A stretch of 64,000 nucleotides of DNA from Pseudoselenomonas ruminantium (GTDB lineage: Bacteria > Bacillota > Negativicutes > Selenomonadales > Selenomonadaceae). The notes below the pieces were generated by a model, which was given only the letters and a program-made list of their open reading frames with translations, made no database searches and was not told the DNA's origin. Below are positions 58,410 to 64,000 of the stretch, in pieces. The first letter of the stretch is position 1. Each line of letters begins with the position of its first letter. The stretch spans positions 129,872 to 193,871 of the forward strand of contig SVCA01000005.1 in the NCBI GenBank assembly GCA_015058625.1, written 5' to 3'. Both the position numbers and the translations under genes were made by a program.

Positions 58410-61400
58410 ATGGATAACCAGAAAAAGGTCTTAAAGTTATTGGATTATATCCGCAAGGTGGCTTCCCTGCGGCAAAAATTGGTGCGCAGCATCAAAGAGG
58501 AGGAGTGGTCGCTTTTCCTGGACGAGCTGCCCGTGGACCCCAAGCGGATTCGCGTGCTGCCGCAGGAGGACGGTGTCAGTGAGGATGTTCTGCTGGAAGT
58601 GGAAAAGCCGGAGTTTATTCCCTGCCCGGAACTGCCCTTTGACCTCTTAGGCTGGATTCGCACGCCCAACTGGCGGGATTTTGCCGTGACGGATATCGAG
58701 GTACGGGAGGAACGCCTGCGCCATGACGAACGGCTCGGTGATGTGACGGAGCGGTTTGTGGATTCCGGGGTGCGCCTGGCGGCACTGGAAAAATGGAAGC
58801 GGCAGCGCACGCTCTGGCGGGCCGGGGAAATGGTCAAGAGCCGCACGCAGGAACTCTTTATGCAGCTCTACGAGCTTTACGACAAATTGCGCAAAGACCC
58901 CGATAGGCTGGAACTTGTGGCGGGCAATGGCTTTTTTTTGAGCGGTCTGGATTCGGCCATCAATCATCCGATTATTTTGAAGCGGGTGCGCCTGCATTAC
59001 GATAACAAGGGCAAGATGCAGCTTTTGTCTGCGGAATATCCCACGGAACTTTATGTGGATATGTTTCAGGAAATGCCAGGGGTGGAGGCTGAGGGGATTC
59101 GGGCCTTTGCCGAGGCATTGGATGAGGCGGATTTGCATCCCTGGGCGGAGAATATGGAAGCCTTTCTGGCGGAAAATGCGGGGGCGCTCACGCCCAACTG
59201 CCGCTTTGCGGCCAACCGTTTTGATGTGCTGCCCACGGACTGGTATCTGACTTATGACAGGCAGGTGCTGTTTTTGCGGAAGGTGCAGCCGGGGACGGAG
59301 CGTTCCATTGCGGCGATTATGGCGCGCATTGAGCAGGAGGGGGATGTGCCCGAGGCTCTGCTGCGGATTGTGGACCCCGACGCGCCACAGGAAAAGGCGG
59401 AACCGGAAACGCTGAATCTGGAGGATATCCGGGGCGAGGCGGAGGACATTCTTCTGACCAAAACTGCCAACGCGGAGCAGCTGGGCATTGCCCGTAAGAT
59501 TGAAAACTCGCCGGCGGTGGTGGTGCAGGGACCTCCCGGCACGGGCAAGACGCATACCATTGCCAATCTGCTGGGCCATTTTCTCGCGCAGGGGCAGCAT
59601 GTGCTGGTGACCAGTGCCACGAATAAGGCGCTGTCTGTGCTCAAGGAGAAATTACCGGCAGGAATTCAGGATTTGTGCGTGTCCTTAATTGACAACGCCA
59701 AGGGGGATATGGAGCGTTCGGTATCCGGTATCTGCGACAGGCTGGCCCATAGCGACGCAGCGGAGCTTTCCCAGCGGAGTGGCCGTTTGGCAGGAGAGCG
59801 CCAATCGCTGCTCCATGCCCTGCGGGAAAAGCGCACGGTGCTGGCGGATATGCAGCGCTTTGAAGCCAAGCGGGATTATTTTGTGCTGGGCGGCAAGGCC
59901 TGGTCTCCCTCCCGCATGGCGGCTTTTATCCATGACCATCCGGAACTGGAGGATGTGGTAAAGGGGCCAGTGGCCGAAGGTGTACTGCCCCTGACCCAGG
60001 AGGAACTGGCAGAACTTTATCGGAGCAACGGCGTATTTACGGCGGAAAGCCTGCGGGAAATCGCCGAAGTTTTGCCGGATAGACGGCGCATGCTGTCCCC
60101 AGAGGACGCGGGGCGGCTGATTGAACTGGCCGCTTCCGAGCAGGACAGACGGCAGGAACTCTTGGCGGGCCTAAAGGATGTCACGCTGGACGAAGTGGGC
60201 TGCCTGTGCCGCAAGGGTCAGCCCGTGGCCGGGGAACTTTCCTTGGACAGGCTGCGGGAGGCTGGCGCCCTCTATGAGCAGATTGACTTTGCCCGTTTGG
60301 AGGAAAAATGGGCGCAGGAGGCCATGCTGGCCGGAAAACTCAAGGGTGCCCATCTGGAGATGTGGCAGATGCTGGGGCGCTCCATTGCGCGGGTGCAGCA
60401 GCTCAAACAGCAGAATCTGACGCAGTTCTTTGGCGTGGAGTTTGCCTATCGGGGCAAGCGCGCGCTCAATCAGGAGCTGATTCAGACGTTGGCGGAGATG
60501 GCCGAAGCCTTTGATAACGGCGGCTTGTCCTGGTGGCGCAAACTTTGCCACAGCGGCTGGAAGGCCGTGCAGCGGGAATTTGTCATTGACGGGCATGGCC
60601 TGGAAAGCCGGCGGGACTGCCAGCTGGCCATGCAGTATGTGGCCTTGCAGCAGGCCCGCAGCGAAGTGCGGGTCAAGTGGCGTCAACTATTGGAACCCTG
60701 CGGCATGATTTCCTATGACGAACTGGCCGCAGCCAAGGACGACTGCGACGATTTGTTAAGTGCGCGCTGGCGGGAAATTCAAGGCTATCTTTCCTGGCAG
60801 GAAACGGTCTGGCAGGATTTGCTGCTGCTCTGGCGGCAGGCCGGCGTGAATATGAATCTTGTCTACCGCCCCGCCAATTTTGCCACCCCTCATGGGGAAC
60901 TAGCGGACCAGCTGCGCTGGCTGCGGGAGGATTTCCCCCGCTGGCAGCAGCTTTTGCTGATGCAGGCCGGACGGCAGCACTCGGCAGACAGCCTGCGGGA
61001 GACGCGGGCGGCTATTGCCGAAGCTGACGGCATTTTGGCGCGGCAGTTTGGTGCGGCGCTGGCTGACGGCGACAGCGCCGCCTATGCCGCCGCTTATGAA
61101 AAACTGGCAGCCTATGAAAAACTCCTGCCCCTGTTCGAAAAACGGCAGGCATATCTGGAACGGCTGGCAGAACTTGCGCCGCAGTGGGCGGCGCGGCTTG
61201 CAGGCCAGGAAGGCCGGGACGGAGAGGCACAGGTGCCGGAAAATATCGGCGATGCCTGGCTTTACGCCCAATTCAAGCGGGAGCTCGGCGAGCTGCCCAA
61301 GGCTGATGCGCAGGCACTGGCCGGGGAGATTGAAGAACTTACGAGCCGTCTGCGTCAGGTGACGGCGGAACTGGCGGAAACCCGCGCCTGGCAGCACTTA

Positions 61401-62894
61401 CTGGAAAATGTGTCCGGCACCGGCCTGCAGGCCAGTCTGGTGGGCTGGAGCAAAGCGGTGCAGAAGCTCGGCAAGGGCAAGGGGCGCTATGCGGCCCGCC
61501 ATATCCGGGAGGCAAGGGACTGCATGCTGGAAGCGCAGCGTGCGGTGCCCGCCTGGATTATGCCCCTGTCCCGTGTCTGGCAGAACCTTAATCCCGCAAG
61601 CCCAAAATTTGACATCATCCTGATTGACGAAGCCAGTCAGGCGGATATTACGGCCCTGCCCCTCCTGTACTTCGGCAGGAAAATCATCATCGTGGGGGAT
61701 GACAAGCAGGTGAGCCCCGCCGCCGTCGGCGTGACAGCGGCCGAAATCACCCATCTGCAGGGCACGACCATCGACGGGGTAATCAAACACGCTTCTCTCT
61801 ATACAATGGATTCTTCCCTCTATGATATTGCCCAGATGAATTTTGCAGCCCGGATGCTGACGGAACACTTCCGCTGCGTGCCGGAAATCATCGGCTACTC
61901 CAATCAGTTGGCCTATGACGGCCGCATCCGCCCCTTGCGGGAGTCTGGAGGAAGCAGTCTGCAGCCCTTGGTGCCTGTGCAGGTCGAGGGCCAGCGGGAC
62001 GGCAAGAAAAATCTGGCCGAAGCCGAGTATATTGTGGCGGTGCTGGCGGCCTGCCTGGAAGAACCTGCCTATCAGGGCAAGAGTTTTGGCGCCATCTCCC
62101 TGTTGGGGGATGAGCAGGGAAAACTCATCCGGGAACTGGCGGCAGAACGCATTGGCATTGGCGCCTTGGAAAATTGCGATTTCCTCTGCGGCAGTCCCGC
62201 AGATTTTCAGGGGGACGAGCGGGATGTTATCTTCCTGTCGCTCGTGGACAGCCCTGCCGAAGATGCCCCCCTGCGCCTTGTGGGGGACGGCCATGCCGGC
62301 AGTACCCTCAAGCGCTACAATGTCGCCGCCAGCCGTGCGCGCGACCAGCTTTGGGTCATTCATTCCATGGCTGCGGCGGCCCTCAAAGAGGGCGATTTGC
62401 GCCGAGGGCTTATCGAATATGCAGAAAATCCGGACGCGGGCTTAGGGGACAGAGAACCTCAGCAGCCTACATCTTTGGAACTTACCGTCACTCGCAGCCT
62501 GCAGGCCGAAGGCTATCAAATTCTGCAGGATATGGCAGTGGGCAGTTTGCGCGTGCCTGTGGCCGCAGTCAGCGGCAGCAGCCGGGTTATCGTTGCCTGC
62601 GACGGTGAGCACTGGGTGGACAGCATCAAAGAAGCCGCCAGTCAGCGCTACAGTCAGGCGGTCTTGGAACGCCTGGGCTGGCATTTCCTCCGCGTGCGGG
62701 GCAGCAGCTGGTACCTGAATCCCGAGGCCGCACTGGAAAAACTAAAAGCCCAGCTGGCAGAACTCGGGATTGTGCCGGGAGAAACTGCGCCCGCAGAAAA
62801 TTCCGCCGCAGAGCGCCAGCAGCAGGCCCTCTGGGTGCGGCAGCGGGCGGAACAGCTGCTTGGGGAGTGGCATAAAGAAGAAACAGACGCATAG
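58410..62894 (+). CDS. Very large SF1 (Upf1-like) helicase fused to a nuclease-like domain
   Basis: 1,494 residues with the ATG at 58410; upstream in-frame GTG codons fall inside the DnaA boxes. Walker A is VVQGPPGTGKTHTIANLLGH near residue 372, Walker B FDIILIDEASQADITALP near 1,070, then GDDKQVSP, LTEHFRCVPEII and YNVAASRARDQLWVIHS. About 700 helical residues separate Walker A and B. The C-terminus (VIVACDGEHWVDSIKEAASQ, LERLGWHFLRVRGSSWYLNP) resembles the REase_MTES_1575 domain. Helicase-nuclease fusions of this build occur in phage-defence contexts; the role here is not proven. Confidence 0.88.
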   Translation: MDNQKKVLKLLDYIRKVASLRQKLVRSIKEEEWSLFLDELPVDPKRIRVLPQEDGVSEDVLLEVEKPEFIPCPELPFDLLGWIRTPNWRDFAVTDIEVREERLRHDERLGDVTERFVDSGVRLAALEKWKRQRTLWRAGEMVKSRTQELFMQLYELYDKLRKDPDRLELVAGNGFFLSGLDSAINHPIILKRVRLHYDNKGKMQLLSAEYPTELYVDMFQEMPGVEAEGIRAFAEALDEADLHPWAENMEAFLAENAGALTPNCRFAANRFDVLPTDWYLTYDRQVLFLRKVQPGTERSIAAIMARIEQEGDVPEALLRIVDPDAPQEKAEPETLNLEDIRGEAEDILLTKTANAEQLGIARKIENSPAVVVQGPPGTGKTHTIANLLGHFLAQGQHVLVTSATNKALSVLKEKLPAGIQDLCVSLIDNAKGDMERSVSGICDRLAHSDAAELSQRSGRLAGERQSLLHALREKRTVLADMQRFEAKRDYFVLGGKAWSPSRMAAFIHDHPELEDVVKGPVAEGVLPLTQEELAELYRSNGVFTAESLREIAEVLPDRRRMLSPEDAGRLIELAASEQDRRQELLAGLKDVTLDEVGCLCRKGQPVAGELSLDRLREAGALYEQIDFARLEEKWAQEAMLAGKLKGAHLEMWQMLGRSIARVQQLKQQNLTQFFGVEFAYRGKRALNQELIQTLAEMAEAFDNGGLSWWRKLCHSGWKAVQREFVIDGHGLESRRDCQLAMQYVALQQARSEVRVKWRQLLEPCGMISYDELAAAKDDCDDLLSARWREIQGYLSWQETVWQDLLLLWRQAGVNMNLVYRPANFATPHGELADQLRWLREDFPRWQQLLLMQAGRQHSADSLRETRAAIAEADGILARQFGAALADGDSAAYAAAYEKLAAYEKLLPLFEKRQAYLERLAELAPQWAARLAGQEGRDGEAQVPENIGDAWLYAQFKRELGELPKADAQALAGEIEELTSRLRQVTAELAETRAWQHLLENVSGTGLQASLVGWSKAVQKLGKGKGRYAARHIREARDCMLEAQRAVPAWIMPLSRVWQNLNPASPKFDIILIDEASQADITALPLLYFGRKIIIVGDDKQVSPAAVGVTAAEITHLQGTTIDGVIKHASLYTMDSSLYDIAQMNFAARMLTEHFRCVPEIIGYSNQLAYDGRIRPLRESGGSSLQPLVPVQVEGQRDGKKNLAEAEYIVAVLAACLEEPAYQGKSFGAISLLGDEQGKLIRELAAERIGIGALENCDFLCGSPADFQGDERDVIFLSLVDSPAEDAPLRLVGDGHAGSTLKRYNVAASRARDQLWVIHSMAAAALKEGDLRRGLIEYAENPDAGLGDREPQQPTSLELTVTRSLQAEGYQILQDMAVGSLRVPVAAVSGSSRVIVACDGEHWVDSIKEAASQRYSQAVLERLGWHFLRVRGSSWYLNPEAALEKLKAQLAELGIVPGETAPAENSAAERQQQALWVRQRAEQLLGEWHKEETDA

Positions 62895-62925
62895 GAGCGC
62901 TGTTCGTTTTGCTCATAATGCGTAC

Positions 62926-63099
62926 TGGCGCAGGTGCTTGCTTTTTGGCCTTCGCCCTAAATGGCTCCTTCGTGTATGCCGTTGACTTAGTTACCTGCTC
63001 CGGTTACCACGTCGCGGCTTTCAGCTTTGCCTTAGATGCTTTCGCTTAGGAGCCAGCCTGCGGCAGCGGGCTGTGCCCAAAAAGCAAGCACCTGCGCCA
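62926..63099. repeat. Palindromic element with a 23-bp perfect outer stem
   Basis: 62926-62948 pairs perfectly with 63077-63099 over 23 bp. Inside, TGGCTCC (62962-62968) pairs with GGAGCCA (63049-63055). It follows the helicase gene by 31 bp and may end its transcript. The loop lacks the TGTTTGA motif of elements I-IV. Confidence 0.8.
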
Positions 63100-63135
63100 A
63101 GATAGGATTGCGCTGCATTATAATGTGGAATTTTG

Positions 63136-63164
63136 TTGCTATGGCTAGTGAATCGTGGTAGAAT
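63136..63164 (+). promoter_or_regulatory. Promoter of antitoxin-like RNA 3
   Basis: TTGCTA (63136-63141), 17-bp spacer, TAGAAT (63159-63164). Confidence 0.65.
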
Positions 63165-63170
63165 AAAGCT

Positions 63171-63260
63171 ACAAAAAGGTAACAAGCACAGCGACAGACA
63201 CGCTGTAGCACAAACGAAGAAGCCCCTTGCAAATGTAGGAACCTTGCAAGGGGCTTCTTT
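63171..63260 (+). ncRNA. Candidate antitoxin RNA of type I pair 3
   Basis: About 90 nt with an internal hairpin (CAGCG..CGCTG) and a 16-bp perfect terminator stem (63217-63232 with 63244-63259). AGGTAACAA (63177-63185) is repeated over the start region of the convergent gene (63378-63386). Confidence 0.6.
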
Positions 63261-63300
63261 GTGGTTGGCAACCTAGTAGGAGTTGGCTGCGTACCAAGGA

Positions 63301-63399
63301 TTACTGTTTGTCGCGACGGAATAACCGTTCATAGACGAAGTTGGCAACGAGGCCAGAAGCAACGCCAATGACAAAAGAGGTAACAAAGCTAACAAACAC
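63301..63399 (-). CDS. Candidate type I toxin peptide 3 (32 residues)
   Basis: GTG start with GGGAGGTG about 7 nt upstream. The peptide starts MFVSFVTSFVIGVASGLVAN and ends in a basic tail (YERLFRRDKQ): one glycine-containing membrane helix and a charged end. A TATAAT -10 on the minus strand lies near 63452-63457. Convergent with RNA 3, sharing its terminator. Confidence 0.65.
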   Translation of the reverse strand: MFVSFVTSFVIGVASGLVANFVYERLFRRDKQ

Positions 63400-63548
63400 G
63401 GGTAACACCTCCCTCACTGTCTGATTGCCAGTTCAGGGCGCGACAATTAAAATTATAGCACTGAATTTATAGTACAATCAAGGAGAGGAAGTACCTCATT
63501 TAGTTTATTGCAGCAGTCTCGGAATATATTGAACCTCATTACCCAGCA

Positions 63549-63756
63549 ATGCGACAGCGAGCGGAGGACGGGGGACTATTGGACAGGAGCGTAGGCACGG
63601 AACGTTAAGAAAATATTTTTTATCATTCAGCTGCATGGACTGGAAAAGTCTACTGTTTGAGCGTAGCGAGTTTTGGCTTTTCCAGTCAGTGCGTTAAGGA
63701 TAAAAAATATTTTTAGTTCCGTGGCTTTGCGGATGGCCGATAGTCCCCCGTCCTCC
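63549..63756. repeat. Triple-stem palindromic element IV
   Basis: Outer stem 17 bp GGAGGACGGGGGACTAT (63563-63579 with 63740-63756), middle 15 bp AAAATATTTTTTATC (63610-63624 with 63699-63713), inner 13 bp GACTGGAAAAGTC (63638-63650 with 63675-63687, one G-U). Loop CTGTTTGAGCGTAGCGAGTTTT. Sequence outside the variable stems closely follows element III. Confidence 0.85.
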
Positions 63757-63841
63757 GCGCCCTTTCCGCCTCGAATGCGGCTTAAAATCTGTCGTGAAAC
63801 CTCTCTGCGAAAAAAACTTTGAAAAAAATTGAAAAAAGGTG

Positions 63842-63870
63842 TTGACATATGGTGCAGGTATGGATATAAT
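63842..63870 (+). promoter_or_regulatory. Promoter of tRNA-Gly
   Basis: Consensus TTGACA (63842-63847), 17-bp spacer, TATAAT (63865-63870), about 58 bp before the mature tRNA. Confidence 0.85.
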
Positions 63871-63928
63871 AGTTTTTGTCAGTCAGCGAGACACAGAAAA
63901 ACTTCTGAAGTCGAGCGTCAGACAAAAT

Positions 63929-64000
63929 GCGGAAATAGCTCAGTTGGTAGAGCATCACCTTGCCAAGGTGGGGGTCGCGAGTTCGAGTCTCGTTTTCCGC
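63929..64000 (+). tRNA. tRNA-Gly (anticodon GCC)
   Basis: 72 nt reaching the window edge. GCGGAAA/TTTTCCGC acceptor region, D-arm AGCTCAGTTGGTAGAGC, anticodon stem-loop CACCTTGCCAAGGTG (GCC), T-loop GAGTTCGAGTCTC. Any encoded CCA would lie outside the window. A tRNA cluster may continue. Confidence 0.93.

Noticed and set aside
1..64000. CRISPR arrays
   Set aside because: No set of regularly spaced short direct repeats with unique spacers and no Cas-like gene was found; the AGGACAT and TTAACTCG repeats are too short and unevenly or helically spaced.

Overview
The window looks like chromosome of a motile, Gram-negative-type Firmicute, most likely Negativicutes and close to Selenomonas. This is inferred from protein flavour (hook protein with the flagellar-operon protein TIGR02530, flagellin, a TAXI-type TRAP transporter, meso-diaminopimelate dehydrogenase, DUF896, DUF815, DUF1659/DUF2922/YvrJ), not from a marker gene. 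Most genes are GC-rich with strong Shine-Dalgarno sites. About 32.0-35.3 kb is clearly AT-rich and about 19.2-28.9 kb is a mobile element.

Layout. 0-8.4 kb: an L-ascorbate utilisation (ula) locus with a divergent DeoR-type regulator, UlaG, PTS IIA/IIC/IIB, UlaE, a beta-propeller-like protein of unknown role and UlaF; no UlaD is present. 8.5-11.4 kb: ribbon-helix-helix protein, TIGR02530 protein, long FlgE. 11.6-18.4 kb: a type I toxin-antitoxin-like pair, BrnQ, a TAXI TRAP transporter with its DUF1850 protein, DUF896. 18.4-18.6 kb: probable 6S RNA. 19.2-28.9 kb: a satellite-like element with serine recombinase, CI/Cro pair with visible operators, VapE-type primase/helicase, an iteron-flanked AT-rich probable origin, HNH nuclease and a lone tape-measure protein. 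28.9-38 kb: small RNA units, a second toxin pair, histidine phosphatase, YvrJ, an AT-rich island with a KAP NTPase, gene debris, and an AlbA_2/Schlafen-type regulator behind an operator array. 38.2-46.4 kb: tRNA-Ser, Ddh, ferredoxin, tRNA-Gln, S41 protease, DUF1659-DUF2922-YvrJ, and a replication-like three-gene operon. 46.3-64 kb: MFS, flagellin, DUF815 ATPase, YdcF, MATE, phosphohexomutase, Pgi, a 1,494-residue helicase-nuclease behind a DnaA-box cluster, and tRNA-Gly.

Two systems run through the whole window. (1) Five small convergent gene/RNA pairs (11.6, 29.8, 50.1, 52.6 and 63.3 kb) share one design: a 23-33 residue hydrophobic peptide with a strong Shine-Dalgarno, a facing short RNA with its own promoter, a shared terminator, and in four of the five a direct repeat that makes the RNA complementary to the peptide's translation start (imperfect in the second, weakest at 50.1 kb). 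These are type I toxin-antitoxin candidates too short for ordinary gene callers. (2) Long intergenic palindromes: two large related elements (592 and 875 bp) and four smaller ones made of three nested stems whose stem sequences differ while the loop keeps the motif TGTTTGARC..AG.GAGTTT. They suggest a mobile or structured-RNA repeat family under selection to keep pairing.

All positions come from reading the sequence; no database search, folding program or expression data were available.
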